The notes: a model not told the origin generated them from the sequence alone. A stretch of DNA of 64,000 nucleotides from Roseburia faecis (GCF_001406815.1 NZ_CVRR01000009.1:26716-90715), one strand, 5' to 3'. Numbered from the stretch's first letter, positions 17,099 through 26,552 are shown. Numbers and translations: made by a program.

Positions 17099-18565
17099 TT
17101 ATAATATAATATCATACTTTTCGACCGTAATATACATCTTTTTATCGCTGAAAAACCGGATTCCCTCTGCCTCCAAAGGGGTACAAACCGCCGTTGTTGC
17201 CACCTGCTGCCCGTCATTGATAAAAAGCTCAATGGACTGACGGTCCAGAATAAACCGCATTTTTTTAAGTCCTTTTGGATCTGCAATTTTAATTTTGCGC
17301 ACGCAGACCACATCTTTTGTCACACCACAGTATGTGCGGTCAATCTCCAATATTCCTGTTCCCTTATGATAAGTAAAACTTGTCTCGTATTCCTCATCTG
17401 CGGCAAGCTGTATGGAAAAAACGTTAAAATCCTGTTCATCCATTGTAACAGTCAGATCCATCGTCCGTCCGCAAATGCCGGAAAGTGCTGTCTCACCATC
17501 AATCTCTGCATGCTCATAATGGCACGGATTCTTATGATACTGCGCAATCTCCCGAACCGGCTGCTGCCAGATCTGTCCGTCTTTTACTTCCAGTTCCCGC
17601 GGAAGAGTCATCATGCCCTGCCAGTCCTGCGTATCCGGCACCACACAGGCATCCCATGACTTCATCCATGCAATCATCACACGCCGCCCATCCGGGAGAA
17701 GTGTGGTCTGAGGTGCATAAAAGTCCAGTCCGTAGTCAATCGTATGCGGTTCTTCTTTTTCAAATATATGCGAATTTTTATCGTAATTTCCAAGAAAATA
17801 AACAGAATTATTTCCATTGTGGAATTCGTATTTTTCCGCTTTCATATTCTGTGGGGAACAGATCAGTACATGTTTATCTCCCAGTGGGAAAAAGTCCGGA
17901 CATTCCCACATCGTTCCGACTTTTCCGGTACTGTTTGCCGCAAGAACGGTCTCAAATTTCCATTCTTTTAAATCTTTGCTGGAACAGAGCACGACCTGTC
18001 CGATCTGCCTGTTATCCTTGCTTCCGACAATCAGATAATAGGTGTCCTCTTCCTTCCAGATTTTCGGGTCACGGAAATCAATCCGGCTACAGTTTTCCGG
18101 CAGCATCTCCCCGGTCACAACCGGGTTGTTTTCATACTTTACATAATCCCTGCCATCCCCGAATGCGATGCACTGGTTCTGTCGTTCCTCTTCCCTGCCG
18201 TCCGGCAGTGTAATCTTTGTGACACCGGTATAGACCAGCACATGTTTGTTATCCGCTTCAATAGCACTTCCGGAAAAACATCCGTTCCGGTCATAGTCCT
18301 GATCCGGTGCAAGTGCTGCCGGAAGCTGTTCCCAGCTTATCATATCCGTTGTCACACTGTGCCCCCAGTGCATCGGTCCCCACTCCCTTGCATATGGATA
18401 ATACTGGTAGAACAGATGGATTTTTCCATCGTAAACGGAAAAACCGTTCGGATCATTGATCCATCCGGCAGGTGCCGAGATATGAAACAACGGTCTGGTA
18501 TTTTTATCGGTCTGTGCTGCTTTTTCTGCCTCATATGCTCTCGCTTTTTTTAACATCTCACTCAT
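17099..18565 (-). CDS. scrB: GH32 sucrose/fructooligosaccharide hydrolase
   Basis: A 488-aa cytoplasmic beta-fructofuranosidase. The nucleophile Asp is in WINDPNG (about residue 40), the transition-state stabiliser in FRDPKIW, and the acid/base Glu in MWECPDFF; a C-terminal beta-sandwich follows. The start at 18,565 (MSEMLKKARAYE) has AGGAG 7 nt upstream; the frame is open further upstream but runs into the preceding gene. With an ABC importer rather than a PTS in the operon, the substrate is probably unphosphorylated sucrose or short fructans. Confidence 0.93.
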   Translation of the reverse strand: MSEMLKKARAYEAEKAAQTDKNTRPLFHISAPAGWINDPNGFSVYDGKIHLFYQYYPYAREWGPMHWGHSVTTDMISWEQLPAALAPDQDYDRNGCFSGSAIEADNKHVLVYTGVTKITLPDGREEERQNQCIAFGDGRDYVKYENNPVVTGEMLPENCSRIDFRDPKIWKEEDTYYLIVGSKDNRQIGQVVLCSSKDLKEWKFETVLAANSTGKVGTMWECPDFFPLGDKHVLICSPQNMKAEKYEFHNGNNSVYFLGNYDKNSHIFEKEEPHTIDYGLDFYAPQTTLLPDGRRVMIAWMKSWDACVVPDTQDWQGMMTLPRELEVKDGQIWQQPVREIAQYHKNPCHYEHAEIDGETALSGICGRTMDLTVTMDEQDFNVFSIQLAADEEYETSFTYHKGTGILEIDRTYCGVTKDVVCVRKIKIADPKGLKKMRFILDRQSIELFINDGQQVATTAVCTPLEAEGIRFFSDKKMYITVEKYDIIL

Positions 18566-18579
18566 ACAAATTCTCCTGT

Positions 18580-20259
18580 TTATTTTTCTTCTTTCAATGA
18601 CTCCTGATACTGATCGAAATATTTCTGTTTGATTGCCAGATAATCGGAAAGCCCGTATTTCTCCATTTTCTTTAAATAGGAATCCCACTCTTTGTCGATT
18701 CCGCCATTTAAAATCCAGTCTGCTTTTTTCTGCTCCGCATATTTTTTAATATCGGTATCATACTGGGATACTTTATTGGTATCGTCAATACTCATAAACA
18801 CATTCGGATATACATACTTGCTTTTCATATCCTTCAGATATGTTTCATGCATATTGTCCAGACGCCATTTAGCATCCGCCGGCTGTGTGACATACACATC
18901 ATAATACTCATTGAGAACTGCAAGCGGACCGTTGACAGACTGCGCCTCACGTACCTCTACCGGTGACTGGTCGCCCAGATCCAGATGCTTCAACATTTCA
19001 CCGCCATCTTTATTTGTGGACAGTTCAAAAATATTAAACGAATCCTTTTCCCCATAACTTCCCCAGTTATTCTGCGGGGACTGAAGCGGCGCATACATCT
19101 GATCAATCCAAGCTGCCGCCAGTGCCGTGTTCCGACAGCTGGATGTAAGCACACAGCGGCCTCTGTCAAAACCACTTGTTTCACTGTTATTCTGTCTTGT
19201 GATATTTCTGGCTCCCTCCGGACCGGTCAGTGCCGGAAGCATCACATAATCGGTATTATTGTCAATATTTGCAATATCCCAGGTAAAGCAGAGACCGTAA
19301 CGGTGATTTTTACCTTTTGCCACATAGGTTGACCACTCCTGCGTAAATGCCTCCGGATCTACAAGATCCTCTGTTACCAGCTTATGCAGCCATTCGATGC
19401 CTTCTTTGTAACCTTCCTGCACGGTCGTATAAATCACGGTTCCGTCATCTTTTACGGCAAAATGATCGCCCGTATCTCCATATCCTTCGCCAAATCCGTT
19501 GATGAGAATCGCCGGATCCTGATCGCCATTGTTGATGATAAATGACATCGGAATCACATCTCCCTCGATATCAAACTGTTTTTTCAGATCATCCGCATGA
19601 TCCCGGAACGCAATCAGCACCTGTTCCAGTTCATCGGTTGTCGTTGGAATATCCAGTCCCAGATAATCCAGCCACTTTTTATTGATATAAGGAATATCCC
19701 CGATTGCCTGAATGGCTTCTTTCCCTGCGCCAAGCTGCTCAATCCACGGAAATGAATAAATATGTCCGTCCGGTGCGGTACACATCGTCCGGTATTCCGG
19801 ATATTTCTCAAAGACCGCCTGAAGGTTTGGCATATATTTGTCAATCAGATTTTCCAGCGGAATAATAATTCCCTGCTTTGCATAACGAAGCAGATCATAA
19901 TCGCTCATTCCTGCATTAAACAAACCATCCGGAAGGTTTCCAAACTGTGCCAGTGCCAGATTCTTTTTATCGGAAAACTGGTCTGCCACAAAACAGGTCC
20001 AGTCAATATGTACATTCGTCTGTTTTTCGAGTCTCTTAAAAATAATCCGCTCGTTCGGATTCTGCGTAGAGGTTGCCGGAGCACTTGTGATAAATGATAA
20101 TTCTGCCTGTTCTTTCAGTGGAAACTGTACTTCTGAAACCGGTATATCCGGATTGATCTCTGCCTCCAGATGCTGCTCTTTTCCGCATCCTGCCACACCG
20201 GTCATCATAGCAAATGCCAGTCCGAGTGCCAGACATTTTTTAATTTTTCTCTTCCACAT
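18580..20259 (-). CDS. Large sugar-binding lipoprotein of the sucrose operon (LplA-like)
   Basis: A 559-aa extracellular solute-binding protein with lipobox VAGC (Cys 25). Its size and the pattern LSFITSAPATSTQNPNERIIFKRLE near residue 60 match the LplA/YtcQ group, which pairs with LplB/LplC permeases, not the smaller CUT1 binding proteins. It is preceded by both permeases, the order usual for this group. The substrate (sucrose or fructooligosaccharide) is inferred from GH32 and fructokinase downstream. Confidence 0.9.
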   Translation of the reverse strand: MWKRKIKKCLALGLAFAMMTGVAGCGKEQHLEAEINPDIPVSEVQFPLKEQAELSFITSAPATSTQNPNERIIFKRLEKQTNVHIDWTCFVADQFSDKKNLALAQFGNLPDGLFNAGMSDYDLLRYAKQGIIIPLENLIDKYMPNLQAVFEKYPEYRTMCTAPDGHIYSFPWIEQLGAGKEAIQAIGDIPYINKKWLDYLGLDIPTTTDELEQVLIAFRDHADDLKKQFDIEGDVIPMSFIINNGDQDPAILINGFGEGYGDTGDHFAVKDDGTVIYTTVQEGYKEGIEWLHKLVTEDLVDPEAFTQEWSTYVAKGKNHRYGLCFTWDIANIDNNTDYVMLPALTGPEGARNITRQNNSETSGFDRGRCVLTSSCRNTALAAAWIDQMYAPLQSPQNNWGSYGEKDSFNIFELSTNKDGGEMLKHLDLGDQSPVEVREAQSVNGPLAVLNEYYDVYVTQPADAKWRLDNMHETYLKDMKSKYVYPNVFMSIDDTNKVSQYDTDIKKYAEQKKADWILNGGIDKEWDSYLKKMEKYGLSDYLAIKQKYFDQYQESLKEEK

Positions 20260-20280
20260 ATCTGTACCTGTCCTTTCTGC

Positions 20281-21177
20281 TTAACCTTTTACCGATCCAA
20301 CCATAACACCTTTGTCAAAGTATTTCTGGAAAAATGGATACATAATAAGCAATGGTAAACTTGATACTACAATTGTTGCGTATTTTAACTGTTCGGCAAC
20401 TTTTGCCATCTCCGCGGTACTCTGAATGTCCGCGATCATGCCCGGCTGCGGTGTATTCTGTACCAGAATGGAACGCAGAACCAGCTGCAGTGGCTGTAAG
20501 TTTGCATCATTTAAGTAAATCATCGCATCAAAATAACTGTTCCACATACCGACAAAAGACCACAGTGCCAGCACCGCGATAATCGGTTTGCACACCGGCA
20601 TCATAATCTGGAAGAAATGCTGGATCTCATTTGCCCCGTCAATTGCGGATGCCTCCCGCAGTTCTTTTGGAATGGACTGATAGTACGTTCTTGCCAGAAT
20701 CATATTCCAGACATTAAATGCTCCCGGAATGAGAATTGCCCACACGGTATTTACCATATGAAGCTGATTGATCAAAATAAACGTCGGGATCATTCCACCG
20801 CCGAAAAACATGGTAATCAGAAAAATCACGTTAAAAAATTTTCTTCCGACAAATTCTTTTTTCGACATCGGATACGCTGCTAACAATGTGACAAATACGG
20901 AAATTGCCGCAAATGCCAGTGAATACAAAAACGAATTTAAAAATCCGCGCCAGATCATTCCGTTTTCCAGCACACGCCGGTATGCATCCAGTGTCCAGTC
21001 TTTGATGTGAAAACTCAGTCCCTGATTATTCAATACCGTCGGGTCCATAAAAGATGCTAAAACAACATAGACCAGCGGAACAACAATTGAAAGAACAAAC
21101 AGTCCAAGAATGGCATAACCGATTCCAAGCACCAGCCGGTCTGTCCGTGAATATTTCATTTTACTAACTGTTTCCAT
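20281..21177 (-). CDS. ABC sugar permease, LplC/YtcP type
   Basis: A 298-aa permease with six predicted helices. The EAA loop is SIPKELREASAIDGANEIQHFFQ near residue 185, and the C-terminus QKYFDKGVMVGSVKG is the LplC hallmark. It lies 12 bp after the interrupted partner permease and 21 bp before the binding-protein gene. An external ATPase must energise it, as none is in the operon. Confidence 0.92.
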   Translation of the reverse strand: METVSKMKYSRTDRLVLGIGYAILGLFVLSIVVPLVYVVLASFMDPTVLNNQGLSFHIKDWTLDAYRRVLENGMIWRGFLNSFLYSLAFAAISVFVTLLAAYPMSKKEFVGRKFFNVIFLITMFFGGGMIPTFILINQLHMVNTVWAILIPGAFNVWNMILARTYYQSIPKELREASAIDGANEIQHFFQIMMPVCKPIIAVLALWSFVGMWNSYFDAMIYLNDANLQPLQLVLRSILVQNTPQPGMIADIQSTAEMAKVAEQLKYATIVVSSLPLLIMYPFFQKYFDKGVMVGSVKG

Positions 21178-21189
21178 TTCACGTTCCTC

Positions 21190-22128
21190 CTATAATCCTT
21201 CTCCATCGTTTAATTTTTTTACCACCCAGTTCACAAATATAAGCAGGATCACATTGATCACCGAATTAAACAGTCCCACTGCCGTAGAATAACCGTAATC
21301 GCCATTCAAAAGACCAATCCGGTATACATAGGTTGATAAAATTTCAGAAGCCGGTAAGTTCATATCTGTCTGCAGGGCATATGCCTTTTCAAAGCCGATG
21401 CTCATAATGTTTCCGGCCTGTAAAATAAACTGGATCACGATAATATCCTTGATTGCCGGAAGTTCCACATACCAGATCTGCTGCAAAAGATTTGCACCGT
21501 CCACAATGGCTGCCTCTTCCAGTTCCTTGCTTGCATTGGATAATGCTGCAGTATACATGATGGATGCCCAGCCTGCTCCCTGCCAGATTCCGCTTGCAAT
21601 ATAAATGGTACGGAATGCGGACGGCATGGTCATCCAGTTTGTATTCATCCCCAACAGGCGGTTTAACGGTCCTACCGGAGATAAAAACATACGCACCATA
21701 CCACAGAGCACGATGACGGAAATAAAATTCGGTGCATAGATCAGCAGCTAGATTTTTTTCTTAATCCCCGCCTTGCGGATACGGTTCAGTAAAAGTGCCA
21801 GAATAATTGGTATCGGAAAACTCCAGAGAAGTCCAAAGATACTCAGCTTTAATGTGTTCAGCAGGTAGTTCATAAAATCCGGTGATGATAAAAATCTCCG
21901 GAAATATTCCAGCCCCACCCACGGGCTTCCCAAAACTCCTTTAATGACATTGTAATCCTCAAATGCAATCAGAAGTCCTCCCATCGGAAGATACTTGAAT
22001 ATGATTGTGAGTAACAGTGCCGGCATCAGGAAAAAAACATACAGCTGCCAGTTTTTCTTTATATAAGACAGCTTACTCCCCATGGTTTGTTTTTTCGCAG
22101 AGCCGACTTGTTTTGCCAGTTTTTTCAT
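21190..22128 (-). pseudogene. ABC sugar permease, LplB/YteP type, with in-frame TAG
   Basis: The frame runs for 312 sense codons' worth of LplB-type sequence from ATG 22,128 (GGGAGGAG 7 nt upstream) to 21,190, broken only by a TAG at 21,750-21,748. Before it the sequence reads NRIRKAGIKKKI; after it LLIYAPNFISVIVLCGMV, exactly the continuation expected in this family. The EAA loop (KELEEAAIVDGANLLQQI) lies after the stop. A CAG-to-TAG change (one C-to-T transition) would explain it. Unless the codon is suppressed or is a sequence error, the first 126 residues alone cannot work and the importer is inactive, although the rest of the operon is intact. Confidence 0.85.
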
Positions 22129-22182
22129 GCGATTGCTCCTCCCTTTTCATCGTATTACTCGTTCTGCTTTGGTGTAACCGGT

Positions 22183-22200
22183 AAAGTAACCGGTTACTTT
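22183..22200. promoter_or_regulatory. Sucrose-operon operator 1 (LacI type)
   Basis: AAAGTAACCGGTTACTTT is a perfect 18-bp palindrome with a central CG. It begins 9 bp past the -10 box of the operon promoter, so it overlaps or follows the start of transcription. A further half-site (GTAACCGG) is at 22,174-22,181. Confidence 0.8.
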
Positions 22201-22208
22201 ATATTCTG

Positions 22209-22237
22209 ATAGTACTACAAAGTTTCCGATATGTCAA
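22209..22237 (-). promoter_or_regulatory. Promoter of the sucrose operon
   Basis: On the minus strand TTGACA (22,237-22,232), a 17-bp spacer and TACTAT (22,214-22,209). Operator 1 is immediately downstream. Confidence 0.75.
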
Positions 22238-22251
22238 CACTTTTATTTATT

Positions 22252-22269
22252 AAAGTAACCGATTACGTA
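22252..22269. promoter_or_regulatory. Sucrose-operon operator 2 (LacI type)
   Basis: AAAGTAACCGATTACGTA matches operator 1 at 15 of 18 positions. It lies between the two divergent promoters, 16 bp before the -35 box of the lacI-type gene, so the regulator can probably control itself as well as the operon. Confidence 0.7.
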
Positions 22270-22285
22270 ACTAGTTATTTTTTCA

Positions 22286-22314
22286 TTGCTATTTTTCTTT
22301 CCGGTTGTTATACT
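22286..22314 (+). promoter_or_regulatory. Promoter of the sucrose regulator gene
   Basis: TTGCTA (22,286-22,291), a 17-bp spacer and TATACT (22,309-22,314). Confidence 0.6.
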
Positions 22315-22347
22315 ATGGATAAAACAGATAAAGGAGACAGCTTTCAG

Positions 22348-23373
22348 ATGGGAAAGAAACAGGTAACATTTGCAGATATTGCAGCATATACGAATTTTTC
22401 AAAGACAACCATTTCCAGATATTTTAATCATCCGGACTCCCTGACGCTTGAAAATCAGGAGAAAATTTCACAGGCTCTTGATACTCTGGGTTACAAAAAG
22501 AATAAGCTTGCAAAGGTTCTTGCCAATGGAAAGAGTGAATTTATCGGAATCATTATTCCGAACCTTTATCTGCACTATTATTCGGAAATGCTTACACAGA
22601 TTCTTTCCAGCTACCGCGATTTTCATTATAAATTTCTCGTATTCGTCAGCGACAACGGACCGTCCGAGGAGGAACAGTACATTGATGAACTGATGGCATA
22701 CCAGATTGAGGGCCTGATCGTGTTAAGTCACACTCTTTCTTCCGAAAAACTGGCTTCTTACCAGATCCCTGTCATTGCCATTGAGCGCGAAGCTGAACAT
22801 ATCTGTGGCGTAACCAGCGACAATTATATGGGTGCGCTCCAGGCGGCAACGCTTCTGATCCGAGACAAATGCGATGTACTGATTCACGTTAATGCGGATG
22901 TTCCAAAGTCCATCCCTGCCTATGACCGTATCCGTGCCTTTGAAGATACCTGTCAGGAATATCACGTTCCTTATGAACTGAATTTAAATGTAATAGGGGA
23001 TTCTTATCAGGACATTTTTGCACAAATGAAGCACATTTTCTCTGATATTGATGAGAAGTATCCATGCAAAAAAAAGGGGATTTTCCTCGCCAATGATACC
23101 TATGCAAATATGTTTTTAAACCTGATTTTCCAAAAATACGGATGCTTTCCTGACAGTTATGAACTGGTCGGATTTGACAATTCCCCGATTGCAAGCGAGG
23201 CAATTCTGCCTATCACAACGGTCGGACAGCAGATCGACCTGATCGCCAAAACCGCAATAGAACTTCTGGTACAGCAGATGGAAGAACGCAAAAAAAGAAG
23301 ACCGGTTCCTCTTTCGGAACCGATCCATAAACAGATTACACCGGTACTGATCCGCAGGGATACGACCAGCTGA
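22348..23373 (+). CDS. LacI-family regulator of the sucrose operon
   Basis: A 341-aa protein. Its helix-turn-helix (VTFADIAAYTNFSKTTISRYFNHP, residues 5-28) and hinge (NKLAKVLANGKS) precede a periplasmic-binding-type domain (FIGIIIPNLYLHYYSEML onward) with the C-terminal VGFDNSPIASEAILPITTVGQQ. The start at 22,348 is chosen because AAGGAG is 11 nt upstream and the DNA-binding domain begins there; the frame is open further upstream. It is divergent from the sucrose operon, and the two GTAACCGGTTAC-type operators between them fit a LacI protein. Confidence 0.9.
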   Translation: MGKKQVTFADIAAYTNFSKTTISRYFNHPDSLTLENQEKISQALDTLGYKKNKLAKVLANGKSEFIGIIIPNLYLHYYSEMLTQILSSYRDFHYKFLVFVSDNGPSEEEQYIDELMAYQIEGLIVLSHTLSSEKLASYQIPVIAIEREAEHICGVTSDNYMGALQAATLLIRDKCDVLIHVNADVPKSIPAYDRIRAFEDTCQEYHVPYELNLNVIGDSYQDIFAQMKHIFSDIDEKYPCKKKGIFLANDTYANMFLNLIFQKYGCFPDSYELVGFDNSPIASEAILPITTVGQQIDLIAKTAIELLVQQMEERKKRRPVPLSEPIHKQITPVLIRRDTTS

Positions 23374-23385
23374 TTTTTTATAAAT

Positions 23386-24756
23386 TTATGATTTTTCTTT
23401 CTGCTCCATCCCCGTATGCGTCAGATCCTTCACCCACTTATATTTCCGAAAATGATAGAGCGTCCACGGAATTTTTCCAACCTCATCAATACAGGTACAC
23501 GCGTATACGACAATCACCGGCCAGTGGAACCGGTAAGTTCCAAGCGCAGCAAGTGGAATCGCGATTCCCCACATTGTTACGGCAAGGCTGTACACATCAA
23601 ACATTGTATCACCGCCGGAACCAAACACGCCATTGATGGTAATTTCGTTGACGGAGCGGCCAATCATATAGACGCAGAGCACAACAAACATTCCCTTTAA
23701 ATATACGGCTGCCTGCGGTGTCAGTTTGACAAAATGCAAAATAAACGGTGCCGAAATTCCCATGAGAACCATCATGGCAACTCCGCACACAAAGGAAATC
23801 TTCATCATCCGCGTACCATATAATTTCCCCCGTTTTAGGTTGCCGGCACCAAGCTCATTTCCGACCATAATCCCCGCCGCACCGGAAATTCCGGCACTCA
23901 GGCAGCAGATGATATCACGGACAACCGCCGCCACAGAATTGGCAGCGGCCGCGTCTACTCCCAGATGTCCCATAAAAGAAGAATACGAAGTAAATCCGAC
24001 TCCCCAGAACAGGGACGCACCGAGAATCGGCATTGCGCATTTCCGGAAATCCCGTGCCAGTTCCCGGTTTCTTTGAAACAGACGGGTCAGATACGGACGG
24101 ATGTAGCCCGGACGGCTGGAAATCAGGATACAACAGGCCAGTTCTATCATCCTTGCGCTTAATGTCGCTGTTGCTGCACCCCGGACACCCATCGGGGTAA
24201 TACCCAGTTTTCCGTAGATCAAAATGGCATTCAGTGCAATATTGATCCCTACCGTAGCAGAACTGATCAGTGCCGTTGTCAATGCGTGCTCACTGATTTT
24301 CATAACCACCAGATAGCATTGGGAAATTCCTGTAAGCAGATAAGAAAATCCGGCAATCCGCAGATACTGCACGCCATAACCGATCAATACCGGTTCATCC
24401 GTAAAAAACAGCATCAGATACTGTGGGAAACAGATACAGGCAATGAAAAATGCAATCGACACCAGACCACAAAGCCGCAGTGCCATACAGAAAATATCAT
24501 CCACCGTTTTGATATTGCCCCTGCCCCAGTACTGTGCCCCGAGAATCGCCAATCCTCCGGTTGCAGCAGAAAGAAGCATATTCTGGATAAACTGAATCTG
24601 CGTGGCAAGTGAAACTGCCGACATGTAATTCTGGTCCATCCCTCCGAGCATAAACGCATCTGCCACGGCAACCAGTGCCAGCATCAGGTTCTGCAGCATC
24701 ATCGGAAGCATAAGACTCCAGAGTTTTTTATAAAAAATCGTATCGTTTGTAAACAT
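23386..24756 (-). CDS. MATE-family multidrug/Na+ antiporter
   Basis: A 456-aa protein with 12 predicted helices in two similar halves. Characteristic stretches are LMLPMMLQNLMLALVAVADAFMLGG at the start, AILGAQYWGRGN after helix 2, and its counterpart MVGNELGAGNLKRGK in the second half. It exports cationic drugs or metabolites in exchange for Na+ or H+. It converges with the sucrose regulator with only 12 bp between stop codons and appears to be a single-gene unit. The substrate is unknown. Confidence 0.92.
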   Translation of the reverse strand: MFTNDTIFYKKLWSLMLPMMLQNLMLALVAVADAFMLGGMDQNYMSAVSLATQIQFIQNMLLSAATGGLAILGAQYWGRGNIKTVDDIFCMALRLCGLVSIAFFIACICFPQYLMLFFTDEPVLIGYGVQYLRIAGFSYLLTGISQCYLVVMKISEHALTTALISSATVGINIALNAILIYGKLGITPMGVRGAATATLSARMIELACCILISSRPGYIRPYLTRLFQRNRELARDFRKCAMPILGASLFWGVGFTSYSSFMGHLGVDAAAANSVAAVVRDIICCLSAGISGAAGIMVGNELGAGNLKRGKLYGTRMMKISFVCGVAMMVLMGISAPFILHFVKLTPQAAVYLKGMFVVLCVYMIGRSVNEITINGVFGSGGDTMFDVYSLAVTMWGIAIPLAALGTYRFHWPVIVVYACTCIDEVGKIPWTLYHFRKYKWVKDLTHTGMEQKEKS

Positions 24757-24902
24757 AAAATTCTCTCTTTTTCCTGTGTCATTTCATCTCAATCCATTTA
24801 TTATATTGCCTTTTTCATCATTAAGCAACATCAATCATTGCCACTTGCCTCTATACCTGCATATAAAGTTTTGTTTCTTCGGAAAAAAAGAATTGTGACG
24901 CG

Positions 24903-24938
24903 AAAAAAGCCGCTGCAGGAAAAATACCTGCAACGGCT
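24903..24938 (-). terminator. Intrinsic terminator of the hsp20 gene
   Basis: On the minus strand AGCCGTTGCAGG pairs with CCTGCAGCGGCT (one T-G wobble) around a 7-nt loop, followed directly by TTTTTT. It lies 28 bp after the hsp20 stop codon. Confidence 0.85.
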
Positions 24939-24965
24939 CAAAAATCAGGGGATATTTATAAAGGA

Positions 24966-25388
24966 TTACGCAATAGTAATATATTTCTTTTCTTCTGTCT
25001 TTGTCTTATCTTCCTTTGGAACAAACAGGGTAAGAATACCGTTCTGGAAACTTGCCCGGATATCTTCCTGACGGAGATACTCGCCCACATAGAATGATCT
25101 CTGGCAGCTTCCGGTATAACGCTCGCGGCGCAGATACTTACCTTCCACGGTCTCTTCTGCACTCTTGGCTGCACTGATCGTCAGATAGCCTTTGTGCAAT
25201 GCTGCCTGCACTTCTTCTTTCTTATAACCAGGCAGTTCCATCTGCAGCTCATATCCGTCTGCCAGTTCTCTGATATCTGTCTTCATCAGATTCTGTGTGT
25301 TTTGCGATGCCTGCTGCTTCGGGGCTTTCTTGTTATATTCACTATCGTCATACCATGGGTTAAAAAATGTATCAAATAAATCGTACAT
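24966..25388 (-). CDS. hsp20: Small heat-shock protein, Hsp20/alpha-crystallin family
   Basis: A 140-aa chaperone that would hold unfolding proteins until ATP-dependent chaperones act. The flexible N-terminus MYDLFDTFFNPW is followed by an alpha-crystallin domain (residues about 35-130: TDIRELADGYELQMELPGYKKEEVQ, and FQNGILTLFVPK) and a C-terminal I-x-I motif (ITI) that links subunits into oligomers. A perfect CIRCE element overlaps its promoter, so it is under HrcA control, and it has its own terminator. It stands alone. Confidence 0.95.
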   Translation of the reverse strand: MYDLFDTFFNPWYDDSEYNKKAPKQQASQNTQNLMKTDIRELADGYELQMELPGYKKEEVQAALHKGYLTISAAKSAEETVEGKYLRRERYTGSCQRSFYVGEYLRQEDIRASFQNGILTLFVPKEDKTKTEEKKYITIA

Positions 25389-25433
25389 AAGTCATTTCCT
25401 CCTGTAAACGTTTTGTTCTTTGTTTATGTCCCT

Positions 25434-25474
25434 ATTATAGCACGTTATTAGCACTCGTCAAGTATGAGTGCTAA
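25434..25474 (-). promoter_or_regulatory. CIRCE operator and promoter of hsp20
   Basis: The CIRCE element TTAGCACTC-N9-GAGTGCTAA (25,448-25,474) is perfect. On the minus strand the -35 box TTGACG lies mostly inside its 9-bp centre and TATAAT (25,439-25,434) follows after 16 bp. HrcA bound here would directly cover the -35 box. Confidence 0.93.
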
Positions 25475-25494
25475 TAAAATTTCTAAAAATTTTA

Positions 25495-25720
25495 TTAAGT
25501 CCCGGTTTCTAAGGATTTCCGGATTTTTTCCACATCTGTTTTTCGCAGATCCCCATGAATATTGGATTCAAATGTTACATACTCATAATCTTTCTGATAT
25601 TTCTTTAGCTGTTTTACCAGCTTATCCGCCTGTTTTTCATATGCCTGCAGATCTATTTTTTCATATTCTGAAACCCCTGATTCCGCTTCGAAAACGGTCT
25701 GCCCTACTGCGGATCGGAGG
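25495..25720 (-). pseudogene. Possible gene remnant, unknown
   Basis: About 75 codons are open on this strand without any ATG, GTG or TTG start, ending in TAA at 25,495-25,497. The product would be charged and helical (QADKLVKQLKKYQKDYEYVT). It overlaps the start of the Hpt fragment on the other strand, so at most one of the two is real over the shared 40 bp. It may be the cut-off end of a gene or chance. Confidence 0.3.
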
Positions 25721-26244
25721 AAGCATTAAAACAGATCATACAGATTTTTTACAACACCATCGACAGCAAATCCAAAAAGATTGAACAATGTCTAAAGGAA
25801 CAATTAATAAAGGATTATACGATTGAAGTCCACGCATTAAAAAGTTCCGCATTGCTGATCGGTGCCCCCGGTCTGTCCGAAGCTGCAAAGGAACTGGAAA
25901 TGTATGGAAATGCACAAAATCTTGCTGCACTTGAAGAAAAAACAGGACCGATGCTTGCCATGTACCGAAGTCTTAAGTCCCTCCTGCGTCCTTATGTGGA
26001 AGATAACGAAAGCAGCAAAAAGGAAGTTTCTTCTGATGACTGGATTACCGTTCTTGAGCAGATGCATCAGTGTGTAGAACAGTTTGACATGGATGGCGTG
26101 GATCATGCCATGGAAACCATGGATACGTTTCAGACACCTGATAAGCTCAAAGACCTGATGGAACAGCTGCGGGTCTGCGTTGCAGATGTGGAAATGGAAG
26201 AAATTATGAAATTAACTGATACAATGGTCAATTTATTACAATAG
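25681..26244 (+). pseudogene. C-terminal Hpt fragment of a hybrid histidine kinase
   Basis: The frame opens after a TGA at 25,678-25,680 and has no usable start codon before residue 57. It carries a histidine phosphotransfer domain: LPYCGSEEALKQIIQIFY, then the phosphoacceptor His in VHALKSSALLIGA. A second helical segment (WITVLEQMHQCVEQFDMDG) follows, as at the C-terminus of hybrid kinases in this family. The kinase, sensor and receiver parts are missing, so this is a 5'-deleted remnant. The next gene, 13 bp downstream with a good ribosome site, is also broken. Confidence 0.75.
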
Positions 26245-26257
26245 AAGGAGAGACATT

Positions 26258-26547
26258 ATGCACGAAATAAAAAGCCCATTTCTCATCCTGATGGAGGAAC
26301 AAAGTTATCTCGCACAATCATTAGAAAGTGCTTTTGAAAAACAAAATGTCAAAGTAAAAATTGTAACGATAGCAGAAGCCAGCAGCATTGTCATCTCGGA
26401 AAAACCAAGTGGTTACCTGATCTGCACAAGCCCGGAGCTTTTAAAGAAGGCTGTCAGCGTAAAAGTAATGGTTATTTATTAAAGAGCATGAATCCTCAGA
26501 AACTGCACGCGGCAATTGATGACTTTTTTGCATCACGGGGCAAATAA
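26258..26547 (+). pseudogene. Broken response-regulator receiver gene
   Basis: After AGAAGGAGAG and an ATG, about 64 codons match the N-terminal half of a receiver domain (SPFLILMEEQSYLAQSLESAF). The frame then ends at 26,482, while the typical receiver C-terminus (GYLLKSMNPQKLHAAIDDFF) continues in another frame to the TAA at 26,545. The middle, where the phosphoacceptor Asp should lie, is missing. Together with the Hpt fragment upstream it marks a dead phosphorelay operon. Confidence 0.7.
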
Positions 26548-26552
26548 ACCGG

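Noticed and set aside
17485..18213. 242-codon plus-strand frame inside the GH32 gene
   Set aside because: It is antisense to a well-conserved enzyme and resembles no protein family.
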